DNA of 64,000 nt from Chromatiales bacterium (GTDB taxonomy: Bacteria; Pseudomonadota; Gammaproteobacteria; UBA6429; Thiohalophilaceae), in NCBI GenBank assembly GCA_027032075.1, contig JALVOC010000229.1, positions 1 to 64,000 on the forward strand, given 5' to 3'. How positions within the stretch are numbered: position 1 is the first letter of the stretch; every line of letters begins with the position of its first letter. The notes below the pieces were generated by a model. That model made no database searches, was not told where the DNA came from, and was given only the letters and a program-made list of their open reading frames with translations. This document shows positions 55,341 to 63,950 of this stretch, one piece after another. A program made the translations under genes and the position numbers.

Positions 55341-55400
55341 TGTAGGGATTTTCCGCCAGTGTTGTAGGACAAATCTGATAATTGTGTCAGTTATTGCTGA
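55341..55400 (-). promoter_or_regulatory. Three 16-base sites at 22-base spacing, second orphan copy
   Basis: TGTAGGGATTTTCCGC, TGTAGGACAAATCTGA and TGTCAGTTATTGCTGA begin exactly 22 bases apart. The leader to the left (ACTATACAAAA, ACATCCATGT, ACATCCTTGT) matches that of the copy at 54.9 kb and, more loosely, fimT. The reading frame that would follow is a short peptide of about 30 residues without a prepilin motif. The site also lies just downstream of the fimT stop. Confidence 0.6.
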
Positions 55401-55506
55401 TCCCGTGTTTTTCAGTATTTCATGGCAATGTGGTACGAAAGATGTGGCCGCCAATAACCCACAAACGTCATGGGTAATGCACTTTTGGCCTGCGGCATTC
55501 GTCGTT

Positions 55507-56115
55507 TTAGCCGGAACAATCAAGGGGTGTACCATCGGGCTTTCGTTTGCTGATCCGCACACGGCCCGATTTTATTAAAATCACAGCCCGGGCATAGTGG
55601 TTGTCAGATTGATCACAAATGGTGAAAGTGCCGTTCGTTTTCGTCGCCCCGCTGGGCCGGTAGGCAAGGTAGTGTTTTGAGCCAAATGCCCGGTAGACAA
55701 CCCCTAGCCGCGACGGGATGCCGGTATGGTGTTGCAGGATGGTTTCGTCACCATCCACCTGGCGGTTTCTGTTGCGATCAACGAAGACCAGCCAGCCCTC
55801 GCGCCAGTCCCCGTTACGCCGGCAGGTACGGCCATTTTCGCTTTGGCAGACCACAACATGTTGATTTTGCCGGATTGCCTCTGAACGCGCATAGGCGAGG
55901 CTCCCGCTTAAGGCATTTACGCCGGCTGCCAGTCGGTTCGTCGCAGTGATCCCCCTGAGTGAAGGAATGCCGAAACCGAAGACAATCGCCATGATGGCTA
56001 CCGCAATCAATAACTCCAGCAGGGTGAAACCCCCGTTGGTGCGGATTTTTATCGATGATACTCCAGCGTGCCTGAGCATGTTTTGGGCACGGGGCGTTTT
56101 TGTAAGCGTGTCCAT
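55507..56115 (-). CDS. fimT: FimT/GspH-type pseudopilin
   Basis: A long leader of about 28 residues ends in the prepilin peptidase site GG/FTLLELLIAVAIMA, followed by the hydrophobic N-terminal helix and a globular domain with cysteines (VVVCQS, FTICDQ, PLDCS). The 202-residue length fits FimT, a minor pilin implicated in DNA binding by type IV pili during uptake. Start at this ATG is supported by GGGAGGAG just upstream. The repeated sites in front are shared with comEA. No other pil gene is in the window. Confidence 0.86.
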   Translation of the reverse strand: MDTLTKTPRAQNMLRHAGVSSIKIRTNGGFTLLELLIAVAIMAIVFGFGIPSLRGITATNRLAAGVNALSGSLAYARSEAIRQNQHVVVCQSENGRTCRRNGDWREGWLVFVDRNRNRQVDGDETILQHHTGIPSRLGVVYRAFGSKHYLAYRPSGATKTNGTFTICDQSDNHYARAVILIKSGRVRISKRKPDGTPLDCSG

Positions 56116-56183
56116 GTTTCTCCTCCCACGTCCTTGTCGGAAATGACGATACAAAACCTGGCTTCAGGATGAAAGCGGGAAGC

Positions 56184-56221
56184 TGTAGGAAGATTCAGAA
56201 AGTCCTGTAAGGATATTCTGA
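56184..56221 (-). promoter_or_regulatory. 16-base sites at 22-base spacing upstream of fimT
   Basis: TGTAGGAAGATTCAGA and TGTAAGGATATTCTGA begin 22 bases apart. A weaker third unit may lie a further 22 bases nearer the gene. On the coding strand they read toward fimT as TC.GA....TCCTACA, in the same sense as at comEA. The nearest site edge is about 70 bases from the start codon. Confidence 0.65.
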
Positions 56222-56307
56222 ATTGCAGGTTATCCAGAGGAAATTGGCCTGGCTGGGCGTGTCTTTGCCCGGCCGGCGGTCTTCTGTACTTTCAGGTGAT
56301 GGAATGT

Positions 56308-57486
56308 TTACAGGGCTTGGATGCGGTTCAAGGCTTCATCCAGCAAATCCATGCGGGTGGCAAACGAGAGGCGCATATAACCCGGGCAGCCAAAGGCGGA
56401 ACCCGGCACAAGCGCCACACCGGCTTTTTCCAGCAGATATTCGGCCAGTTCCACATCGGAGGAGACACCGTTGACCCGTTCGATCAGACCGCGCATGTCG
56501 GGAAATGCATAAAAGGTTCCCTGTGAAGGGAGGCAGGTCACCCCGTCGATGCTGTTCAGCCGCTCGACGACTCGATCGTGACGGGTTTTGAAGGCGCTCA
56601 ACATTTCCTGGACACAGGTCTGATCGCCTTCCAGCGCTGCCTGTGCGGCCGCCTGGGAGATTGAACTCGGGTTTGAGGTGCTTTGCGACTGGATTTTTTT
56701 CATCGCCTGGATCAGGGGTTGAGGTCCGCCCGCATAACCAATCCGCCAGCCGGTCATGGAATAGGCTTTCGAAACCCCGTTGAGAACGATGGTTTGTTCA
56801 TACAAATCGGGGCAGACATTCAAAATATTGCTGAACGGTTCGTCCGCCCAGAGGATATGCTCGTACATGTCATCGGTGGCGATGAGTATATCCGGGTGTT
56901 TGCGCAGGACCTCACCCAATACCGACAGCTCCGAGCGGCTGTACGCCATACCGGAGGGGTTGGAGGGGCTGTTGAGCACCACAAGACGCGTTTTTGGCGT
57001 GATGGCCGCTTCAAGTTGGGAGGCGGTGATTTTAAAATGTTGTTCAATCCCCGTTTCGATGAACACCGGCTTGCCATCGGCAAGCAGCACCATGTCAGGG
57101 TAAGAAACCCAATAAGGAGTAGGGATAATAACCTCGTCCCCTTCATTCAACAGGGCCTGACACAGGTTGTAGAAACTCTGTTTGCCCCCACAGGAGACCA
57201 GTATTTGTGCCGGCAAATAGTCAAGGCCGTTTTCCGTACGGAACTTGTTTATAATGGCCTGCTTGAGTTCTGCTGTGCCGTCCACCGCAGTGTATTTGGT
57301 CTGGCCGGCTTCAATCGCGCGAATCGCGGCCTGTTTGATGTGTTCCGGAGTGTCGAAATCCGGCTCACCGGCACCGAGGCCGATGATGTCTTTGCCGGCT
57401 GCTTTGAGGGCATTGGCGCGTGCGGTGATCGCCAGGGTGGGTGAGGGTTTGACACGTTGCACCCGGTTAGAAAGCTTTAAATCCAA
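56308..57486 (-). CDS. aspC: Aspartate/aromatic aminotransferase, class I
   Basis: A PLP aminotransferase with LSNRVQRVKPSPTLAITARA near the start, GAGEPDFDTPEHI, NSPSNPSGMAYS, the PLP lysine in NGVSKAYSMTGWRIGYAGG and a C-terminal GYMRLSFAT. It is of the I-gamma type (about 392 residues) common outside the enterics. The start is uncertain: a TTG at 57486 gives the usual N-terminus, while the ATG at 57537 would add a hydrophobic, unconserved stretch. It is divergent from cysC. Aspartate aminotransferase next to uvrB is a common gammaproteobacterial arrangement. Confidence 0.88.
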   Translation of the reverse strand: MDLKLSNRVQRVKPSPTLAITARANALKAAGKDIIGLGAGEPDFDTPEHIKQAAIRAIEAGQTKYTAVDGTAELKQAIINKFRTENGLDYLPAQILVSCGGKQSFYNLCQALLNEGDEVIIPTPYWVSYPDMVLLADGKPVFIETGIEQHFKITASQLEAAITPKTRLVVLNSPSNPSGMAYSRSELSVLGEVLRKHPDILIATDDMYEHILWADEPFSNILNVCPDLYEQTIVLNGVSKAYSMTGWRIGYAGGPQPLIQAMKKIQSQSTSNPSSISQAAAQAALEGDQTCVQEMLSAFKTRHDRVVERLNSIDGVTCLPSQGTFYAFPDMRGLIERVNGVSSDVELAEYLLEKAGVALVPGSAFGCPGYMRLSFATRMDLLDEALNRIQAL

Positions 57487-57584
57487 GAAAATCAATCCCA
57501 ATGTGAAAAGTAAGATAAGATGCGTATGATACTGCAAAGCAGGGCAAGACAGAATGCCATGGGAAATGATTTTGAATCGAATTT

Positions 57585-58199
57585 ATGGGTAATGATATCC
57601 CCAACAAAAGCACAAACACCGTTAGGCATCGTGCGACGGTAACCCGCCGACGCCGGGAGAAGCTGAACGGCCATAAATCAGGGATTGTCTGGTTTACCGG
57701 ATTGTCCGGCTCGGGAAAATCCACTCTGGCCCATGCCGTCGAGGAAAAGCTGCACCAGCTTGACTATCGTACCTACGTGTTTGACGGGGACAATGTCCGG
57801 AACGGTTTATGCGGGGATCTTGGTTTTTCACAGGAGGACCGTGAGGAAAACATCCGGCGTATCGGGGAAATGGTGAAATTGTTCATCGATGCCGGCGTGG
57901 TGGCTCTCACCGCATTCATTTCCCCGTTCCGGTCTGATCGCGATAAAATCAGAAAGCAGGTGGCAGAAGGGGATTTTATCGAAGTGTATTGCGAGTGCCC
58001 CCTTGAGATCTGTGAATCCAGAGATGTAAAAGGGCTTTACCAACGGGCCCGGAAAGGTGAAATCAGGGATTTTACCGGGATTTCATCCCCCTATGAGGAG
58101 CCGGAGAGTCCTGAACTGGTTTTAAAAACCGGCGAGCAATCTTTGGAAGAGTGTGTAGAGGAAGTTATTTCCTATCTGAAACCCCTGTTGTCCCGTTAA
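57585..58199 (+). CDS. cysC: Adenylylsulfate kinase
   Basis: P-loop GLSGSGKSTLA, the APS-binding VFDGDNVRNGLCGDLGF, ALTAFISPFRSDRD and the C-terminal KGLYQRARKGEIRDFTGI lid. At 204 residues it is a stand-alone kinase. It turns APS into PAPS. No cysD or cysN gene is beside it, and the gene interrupts the usual aspC-uvrB neighbourhood. PAPS could serve assimilation or sulfation of a surface glycan; the choice is not decided by the sequence. Confidence 0.94.
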   Translation: MGNDIPNKSTNTVRHRATVTRRRREKLNGHKSGIVWFTGLSGSGKSTLAHAVEEKLHQLDYRTYVFDGDNVRNGLCGDLGFSQEDREENIRRIGEMVKLFIDAGVVALTAFISPFRSDRDKIRKQVAEGDFIEVYCECPLEICESRDVKGLYQRARKGEIRDFTGISSPYEEPESPELVLKTGEQSLEECVEEVISYLKPLLSR

Positions 58200-58297
58200 C
58201 ATTACCAAAAAAATCTGGTAAGTCTCTGAACCGGAGTACACTTTTCCGAATCGAAGCCATTGAAGATATGAAATCACGCGATGCTAAAATCGCCGCC

Positions 58298-58396
58298 ATC
58301 CCTTCCCTCCGGGAGAAGTCAGGATGGGGGGATAAAAAACAATGAGTAATCTAATCAAGCTCCCCTCGTCCCAACCCTCACCGGCGGGAGAGGGGG
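58298..58396. repeat. GC-rich intergenic palindromic repeat between cysC and uvrB
   Basis: Two blocks rich in CCCTC and GGGAG (CCCTCCGGGAG, then CCCCTC paired with GAGGGG around an ACCCTCACCGGC loop) resemble the CCCTCACCC-type repeats scattered in many proteobacterial genomes. The second block can fold as a stem of about six bases. They may act as a weak terminator for cysC or be neutral repeats. Confidence 0.45.
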
Positions 58397-58479
58397 TTAA
58401 CGGTGCAGCAGTGATATGAAACAAAAGGGGATTAAAGGAAAAATGACTTCTGCTACAGACGCAGTCACCACCTGATTCC

Positions 58480-61400
58480 ATGAGCAAAGATTTTCAGCTG
58501 CAGTCCGACTTTTTACCCGCCGGGGATCAACCCGGGGCGATCCGCAAACTTGTCGATGGTTTGCAGGCGGGGGAGGCAGGCCTCACCCTGCTCGGGGTGA
58601 CCGGTTCCGGCAAGAGTGTGGGCTACGATGATCCCATCATGGTGGTGGAGGAAGCCGGGGGCAGACGGTTTCCGCGTCTGGTGATGGCCGGGGCGTACAT
58701 CGACGAGCTGATGGAAAACAGCCTTTCCCCGCCCGTCGAGGAGGACGGAAACTTTGTCGTGGACAAGGCCGGCTGCCGCTATTTCACCGCCGCCTATGAT
58801 CCTCGGAAGGGGACAGCCGGGCTGTACCCGATCGCGGCATTCCTCCGACACAATGCGCCTGATACGATGTATCGCTTGACCACCGCGTGCGGGCGTGAAG
58901 TCACCCTGACCGGAGACCATAATCTGTGGGTGCTGCGTGATGGCGAATTGCGGTTGATTCAAACCAGTGAAGCACGCCCGAGTGATTGTATTCCGCTTCC
59001 TGATGCATTGAACACAGATGACAATCTGACAGAGCTGGATATCCTTCCCTTGCTGGAAGGCGCGCCGCTTGTCGTCTATCCCGCTGTGGCGGTTAATCAC
59101 TGCGAATACATTGCCGGAACGAATGCATTGGCGCGTGCCCGGGTAAGCCAGCAGGTGGTATCTGAGCAGGGCATCAGCCTCGACAGCTTTCTGCAGAGGT
59201 TGCGTGAGACACCGGCGATCGACGTTCATGCCGATAGCGGGATACGCATCGGTGCCAGGGGCCAGGCCCACACCCTGTCTGCACGGCTTGTGTTAACGCC
59301 TGAAATGCTCAGCCTTTTTGGTTATTACCTGGCAGAGGGAAGCAGTCAGCAGAATGAAATTTTGCTTCCCCGCGGTCATACGCTCCTGCAACGCCGGATT
59401 GAAACAGCATTGACCGGGCTGGGTATCTCATCCATGCAAGGCGACGCCCGGATATCTTCCGCCCCCCTGGCGGAGCTGATGCGCAGGACGTGTGGCGGGA
59501 ATGCCGCGGCAAAGCGGCTGCCGCCTTTCTGGTTGTCACTCTCCAGGCAGAACCTTGGAACGATGTTGCGCGCCTGCTTTGATGGTGCCGCAACAGTGGA
59601 AAGGAAGAAGGGCGAAGTCGTTGCTGTGACCGCCGGCAAACGATTCGCTTCGGATCTGGCGTATGCACTCTACCGGTTTGGTATCCGGGCGGAAATCCGC
59701 AAGTTGCGGAAACGTGGAGCCGATGCCTCCCTTCCAGCGGGGTGGCACTACCATGTGGTGATAGCCGGTGAGGAAAACATGGCGCGCTTTGCCGGCGGGA
59801 TCGGTTTCGATCATCCGCGCAAATTAGCCGCGTTGCAACAAATCCCTGGGAGAAACAGCGTCTCCCCGCTTGACAGAGTCCCCGTCAACGGCAGGCAGCT
59901 TCGTTTGTTGCGGGAAGGGTTGGGGTTGACGGTGGCGTCCCTGGCCCGCCTGGCGGGGTGTTCGTGTCGGCTGATCAGGGCGATCGAGTCGGGCGAAAGT
60001 CAACCTGTCCGTTCCATCCTACGCACGCTGTTGGCAACCCTGCGGCACGAGGCGATCGGCAGAGCCTGCCGCAATATTGGATGGTGGCAATGCTGGCAAA
60101 AGCTGAACGGTTTTACACAGGTTCACTGGACGCCGGTCTCCGGGATAAAGGAAATCGATTATCCTCATCCCTATGTTTATGATCTTTCCGTGCCCGGGCC
60201 GGAAACCTTTCTGGCGGGACACGGCGGGATGTTCGTGCACAATACTTTCACCATTGCCAATGTCATCCAGGAATTGCAGCGGCCGACCCTGATCCTGGCA
60301 CACAACAAAACCCTGGCAGCCCAGCTTTATGGTGAGATGAAAGAATTCTTTCCGCACAACGCGGTGGAGTATTTTGTCTCCTATTACGACTATTACCAGC
60401 CGGAAGCCTACGTGCCGGCAACCGATACCTTTATCGAAAAAGATGCCTCCATCAACGAACACATCGAACAGATGCGGTTGTCGGCTACCAAGGCATTGTT
60501 GGAGCGGCACGACACCATTACCGTTGCCACCGTCTCCGCCATCTATGGCCTGGGGGATCCCGATGCCTATCTCAAGATGCTGATGCATCTGGTGCGGGGG
60601 GATCAGATTGATCAGCGTGATATTCTGCGCCGCCTGGCCGAACTGCAATACAGCCGCAACGACGTGGAACTGCAGCGCGGTACGTACCGGGTTCGCGGCG
60701 AGGTGATCGATATCTATCCGGCCGATTCCGATCGTGATGCGGTGCGGGTGGAGTTGTTCGATGATGAAATCGAAAACCTCAGCTATTTCGATCCCCTCAC
60801 CGGTGAAGTCATCAAGCGTGTTCCCCGTCTGACCATCTATCCCAAGACCCACTATGTCACCCCGCGCGAGACGATTTTGAACGCCATCGAGCAGATTAAA
60901 TCAGAATTACAGCAGCGGCTGGAACAGCTACGCAATGCCGACAAGCTGGTGGAAGCACAGCGGCTGGAGCAACGCACCCGCTTTGATATCGAAATGATGA
61001 TGGAGATGGGCTATTGCTCGGGAATCGAGAATTATTCCCGCTACCTCTCCGGCCGTCAGCCGGGTGAACCGCCGCCGACTTTTATGGATTACCTGCCGCA
61101 GGATGCCCTGCTGGTGATTGACGAATCCCACGCTACCATTCCACAACTGGGTGCCATGTATAAAGGCGACAGGGCACGCAAGACAAACCTGGTGGAATAC
61201 GGCTTCCGCCTCCCTTCCGCGCTGGATAATCGACCACTTCGATTTGAAGAGTTCGAACGCCTTGCCCCCCAGACAATCTATGTCTCAGCCACGCCTGGTC
61301 CTTATGAAAAGGAACACAGTGGAGCAGTGGTGGAGCAGGTGGTCCGGCCCACCGGCCTGATCGATCCGGAAGTGGAAGTGCGGCCTGCCAGCACCCAGGT

Positions 61401-62136
61401 TGATGATCTGTTATCGGAAATCCATAAAATTACGGCCAACGCCGAACGGGTGCTGGTGACCACGCTCACCAAACGCATGGCGGAGGATCTTACCGACTAC
61501 CTCAATGAACATGGCATCCGGGTCCGTTACATGCATTCGGACATCGATACCGTGGAACGTATCGAAATCATCCGGGATTTGCGCCTGGGAGAGTTTGACG
61601 TCCTCGTCGGGATCAACCTGTTGCGCGAAGGACTGGACATCCCCGAGGTTTCCCTGGTGGCCATCCTGGATGCAGACAAGGAAGGGTTTCTGCGTTCAGA
61701 CCGTTCCCTCATCCAGACCATTGGCCGGGCCGCGCGCAATGCCCACGGCCGGGCACTCCTCTATGCCGATACCATCACTGCCTCCATGCGGCGCGCTATC
61801 GAGGAGACCGAGCGGCGGCGTGCCAAACAGATAGCCTATAACGAAAAGCATGGTATTACCCCGCAAACCGTGCAGAAAGCGGTGGCGGATATCATGGAGG
61901 GCGCCTATGGCTCAGCCGCAACCGGTCCCCGCGAGTATGCGAAAGTGGCGGAAGAAGCAGTCGAATACCTCAGGATGTCCCCGGAGATGCTGGTGCAAAA
62001 AGTAAAAAAACTGGAACAGCAGATGTTCAAACACGCGCAGGATCTGGAATTCGAGGAAGCGGCGAAAATACGGGATGAAATCAACCGGATACAGAATCAG
62101 AATATGGGGCTTTTCAGCGAGGCAATCGTCGATTAG
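58480..62136 (+). CDS. uvrB: Excinuclease ABC subunit B interrupted by an intein
   Basis: The precursor has 1218 residues; UvrB is normally about 670. Residues 1-45 and 589-1218 together form a complete UvrB of 675 residues. They include GVTGSGK joined to TFTIANV as Walker A, the damage-binding beta-hairpin region [36 protein letters not shown] for motif II, and [20 protein letters not shown] and the Q-x-x-G-R-A-A-R motif. A C-terminal UVR domain ([15 protein letters not shown]) binds UvrC. The 543 residues in between are an intein, described separately. Since the break lies inside the P-loop, ATP use and repair depend on protein splicing. The reading frame is open throughout, which argues that splicing occurs. 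Confidence 0.95.
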   Translation: MSKDFQLQSDFLPAGDQPGAIRKLVDGLQAGEAGLTLLGVTGSGKSVGYDDPIMVVEEAGGRRFPRLVMAGAYIDELMENSLSPPVEEDGNFVVDKAGCRYFTAAYDPRKGTAGLYPIAAFLRHNAPDTMYRLTTACGREVTLTGDHNLWVLRDGELRLIQTSEARPSDCIPLPDALNTDDNLTELDILPLLEGAPLVVYPAVAVNHCEYIAGTNALARARVSQQVVSEQGISLDSFLQRLRETPAIDVHADSGIRIGARGQAHTLSARLVLTPEMLSLFGYYLAEGSSQQNEILLPRGHTLLQRRIETALTGLGISSMQGDARISSAPLAELMRRTCGGNAAAKRLPPFWLSLSRQNLGTMLRACFDGAATVERKKGEVVAVTAGKRFASDLAYALYRFGIRAEIRKLRKRGADASLPAGWHYHVVIAGEENMARFAGGIGFDHPRKLAALQQIPGRNSVSPLDRVPVNGRQLRLLREGLGLTVASLARLAGCSCRLIRAIESGESQPVRSILRTLLATLRHEAIGRACRNIGWWQCWQKLNGFTQVHWTPVSGIKEIDYPHPYVYDLSVPGPETFLAGHGGMFVHNTFTIANVIQELQRPTLILAHNKTLAAQLYGEMKEFFPHNAVEYFVSYYDYYQPEAYVPATDTFIEKDASINEHIEQMRLSATKALLERHDTITVATVSAIYGLGDPDAYLKMLMHLVRGDQIDQRDILRRLAELQYSRNDVELQRGTYRVRGEVIDIYPADSDRDAVRVELFDDEIENLSYFDPLTGEVIKRVPRLTIYPKTHYVTPRETILNAIEQIKSELQQRLEQLRNADKLVEAQRLEQRTRFDIEMMMEMGYCSGIENYSRYLSGRQPGEPPPTFMDYLPQDALLVIDESHATIPQLGAMYKGDRARKTNLVEYGFRLPSALDNRPLRFEEFERLAPQTIYVSATPGPYEKEHSGAVVEQVVRPTGLIDPEVEVRPASTQVDDLLSEIHKITANAERVLVTTLTKRMAEDLTDYLNEHGIRVRYMHSDIDTVERIEIIRDLRLGEFDVLVGINLLREGLDIPEVSLVAILDADKEGFLRSDRSLIQTIGRAARNAHGRALLYADTITASMRRAIEETERRRAKQIAYNEKHGITPQTVQKAVADIMEGAYGSAATGPREYAKVAEEAVEYLRMSPEMLVQKVKKLEQQMFKHAQDLEFEEAAKIRDEINRIQNQNMGLFSEAIVD
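58615..60243 (+). other. Intein with LAGLIDADG-type endonuclease and HTH segment inside UvrB
   Basis: The intein runs from S46 to N588 of the precursor. The N-terminal block starts with Ser and continues [15 protein letters not shown]. Block B is [10 protein letters not shown] with H147. Block F is [18 protein letters not shown], and block G ends VHN before Thr589, so all splice residues (Ser1, TxxH, penultimate His, Asn, +1 Thr) are present. In the middle LFGYYLAEG (279-287) is the first LAGLIDADG motif. LRACFDGAA (363-371) is in the place of the second, but the acidic residue is replaced by Ala. Residues about 474-515 look like an Xre-type helix-turn-helix. The endonuclease is probably weakened or inactive for homing. 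Confidence 0.93.
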
Positions 62137-62374
62137 TGGTTATACAGAATCGCAGCAAAAATGGCCAACGAGAAATGCCCATCACTTTGGCGGCAGACTG
62201 CTTCAGACCCCAAAAATACGCTATTTGGGGATCTTACCTGGCCATATCGGCGACTGCCGGAATCCACTCTTAGGATAATATGCGGGCTTATGCAAACAGG
62301 CTACCGGACCGTTTGTGAGTGAAGGTTGATGCTCGCAACAGGTTTTTGGAAAAAACTTTATTTTCCAAATATTC

Positions 62375-62409
62375 TGCTATAGTATTATTTATTGTTCATC
62401 GATTGAACA
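62375..62409 (+). promoter_or_regulatory. Extended -10 and dyad upstream of the MarR-type regulator
   Basis: TGCTATAGT at 62375-62383 fits an extended -10 element. TGTTCA and TGAACA at 62393-62409 are perfect 6-base arms around TCGAT, over the expected start of transcription, a natural place for a repressor. The rest of the gap 62137-62527 shows no gene. The binding protein is unknown; autoregulation by the downstream MarR-type protein is possible. Confidence 0.4.
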
Positions 62410-62527
62410 CAAGCATCCTGTGGGTATTGCAGGCATTTTTCAGCCACGCGCCGGGTGATGAATACCCGATTCACAGGAAGATATTACCGGGACAAGCTCA
62501 AAGGGTAAGAGCGACAAGAATTATATC

Positions 62528-62887
62528 ATGGAGAAAATGGCCGTTTTAAGCGACGAAAATCGTTACAAAATCCTCAAATTACTGGATGCAAATCCAAACA
62601 TGAACCAGCGGCAACTGGCCGAAGAATTGGGCATCAGTCTTGGCAAGGTCAACTATTGCCTCAAGGCCTTGATCGACAGGGGTTGGATCAAAGCCAATAA
62701 TTTCCGCCGCAGCTCAAACAAAAAAGCTTATGCCTACCTGTTGACGCCAAAGGGGATTGAGGAAAAAGCACGAGTGACTTTACGCTTTTTAAAACGAAAA
62801 CAAAATGAATACACTGCCTTGCTGAAAGAATTGGAAGAACTACGCCAGGAAGCCGCGCAGCTTGCCATCGCAGAGGAAGAGGAATAA
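62528..62887 (+). CDS. EPS-associated MarR-family transcriptional regulator
   Basis: A winged helix-turn-helix with [20 protein letters not shown] and the recognition helix in [20 protein letters not shown], then a wing and a charged coiled coil of about 35 residues that probably dimerises. The short form (119 aa) and the [13 protein letters not shown] signature match the MarR-type regulators found at the start of exosortase/EPS clusters. It lies directly before a small open frame and rfaH. A start three codons on (62537) is equally possible. Confidence 0.85.
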   Translation: MEKMAVLSDENRYKILKLLDANPNMNQRQLAEELGISLGKVNYCLKALIDRGWIKANNFRRSSNKKAYAYLLTPKGIEEKARVTLRFLKRKQNEYTALLKELEELRQEAAQLAIAEEEE

Positions 62888-62893
62888 GAGGAC

Positions 62894-62989
62894 ATGAAAT
62901 CTCAACATCACCAATCTGTTGAAAAAAAGAAACCGCGCGCATCGGCGAGTAAAAACAAAGCAGTCCAATGCATGGAAGTAGACAACTGA
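62894..62989 (+). CDS. Possible small basic protein, 31 aa, between the MarR-type gene and rfaH
   Basis: AGAGGA is just upstream of an ATG that opens 31 codons rich in Lys, Ser and His (KSQHHQSVEKKKPRASASK). The stop is directly before the rfaH start. It fills the gap between two regulators and may be translated to couple them, or be an mRNA leader of rfaH. No homologue is recognised. Confidence 0.3.
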   Translation: MKSQHHQSVEKKKPRASASKNKAVQCMEVDN

Positions 62990-62990
62990 T

Positions 62991-63512
62991 ATGACAGTTC
63001 AACGATCCTGGTATCTGGTGTATACCAAGCCGCGGCAGGAACAACTGGCAGAAGAAAATCTCAACCGGCAGGGATATGAGACCTATTTGCCGCTTGTGCA
63101 AAACACCAGGCGGCGCAATGGCCGCTATATCAAAATCATCGAATCGTTCTTTCCTCGTTATCTCTTTATTCATCTCGATTGTGTAACGGACAATTGGGCG
63201 CCGATACGTTCCACCCTCGGTGTTTCCAAAATCGTTGAGTTTGGCGGCGTGCCGGCAATCGTTCCCGAACAATTGATCAATGGCCTGCAGCAAAACCAGG
63301 ACGAGAGGGGGCTGCAACAAATAAATGAAACCGAATTAAAACCTGGTGATGAAGTGGTGATAATCGATGGATCCTTCGCCGGAAACACCGGCATATTTCA
63401 ACAAAGGAAAGGCGCCGGCCGTGTTGCAGTATTAATGGATATTATTGGTAAATACACGGAAGTCACTCTCAGCGAGCACCAGTTGAGTATTAGCGGTAGT
63501 GATACGAATTAA
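62991..63512 (+). CDS. rfaH: Transcription/translation regulatory transformer protein RfaH
   Basis: A NusG-type N-terminal domain with SWYLVYTKPRQEQLAEENLNR, then FFPRYLFIHLD and TLGVSKIVEFGG, which is the RfaH rather than the NusG form. The C-terminal domain has the KOW segment LKPGDEVVIIDGSFAGNTGIF. RfaH binds elongating polymerase at ops sites and prevents early termination in long surface-polysaccharide operons. A perfect ops-type site follows 280 bases downstream, so the protein and its target are neighbours. Confidence 0.88.
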   Translation: MTVQRSWYLVYTKPRQEQLAEENLNRQGYETYLPLVQNTRRRNGRYIKIIESFFPRYLFIHLDCVTDNWAPIRSTLGVSKIVEFGGVPAIVPEQLINGLQQNQDERGLQQINETELKPGDEVVIIDGSFAGNTGIFQQRKGAGRVAVLMDIIGKYTEVTLSEHQLSISGSDTN

Positions 63513-63793
63513 TCCAATAAAGAATATTTTATGATTTTGGAACATGGATACAGGAAAAAGCTCTGATTGATTACGATTTGATCATATCGGTGAATGCGGA
63601 ACCAGGAAATCATCGATGTGTAACATATAGAAACTGGATCCCGGCAGCGTAACGACCGGAATGGTAAAAATACTCAGTGCTTCCATCGATAGATATTTTG
63701 TATCCATTCATGGTGGAAATTATTTTTTAAGAAAATAATACCAGCGGACGGTATTTATAATAAAGATAAATGCTTGCCAAATAGGCACGGCAG

Positions 63794-63808
63794 GGCGGTA
63801 GCGTGCTT
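63794..63808 (+). promoter_or_regulatory. ops element (RfaH recruitment site)
   Basis: GGCGGTAGCGTGCTT matches the ops element core GGCGGTAGnnTGCTT exactly. It lies on the plus strand about 145 bases before the start of the next operon, in an untranslated leader, which is where ops must be to act. The preceding GGCACGGCAG may belong to a JUMPStart-type leader. The region 63513-63790 shows no gene. Confidence 0.85.
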
Positions 63809-63892
63809 GAGATCAGGGTGTTAAATAAGCAAACCAAATAGTGTGGTAGTATCTGTGTGTATTCGGTATTATGCATGATACAAATAATATGC

Positions 63893-63922
63893 ACTGTGAA
63901 CATAGTGACTGTGAACATAGTG
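63893..63922 (+). repeat. Two perfect 15-base tandem repeats with internal dyad
   Basis: ACTGTGAACATAGTG occurs twice without a gap. Each unit, with a flanking C, is close to palindromic (CACTGTG AA CATAGTG, one mismatch). The repeats lie between the ops element and the start of the next gene, so they could bind a regulator or fold in RNA. Confidence 0.55.
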
Positions 63923-63950
63923 TGTTAAGTCATAAGAGGTTTAACAAGGC

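Noticed and set aside
54935-55400. CRISPR array from the regular 22-base spacing
   Set aside because: Units are 16 bases, degenerate and separated by 6 bases; a CRISPR has near-identical repeats of 21-48 bases with unique spacers of similar length, and no cas gene is present.
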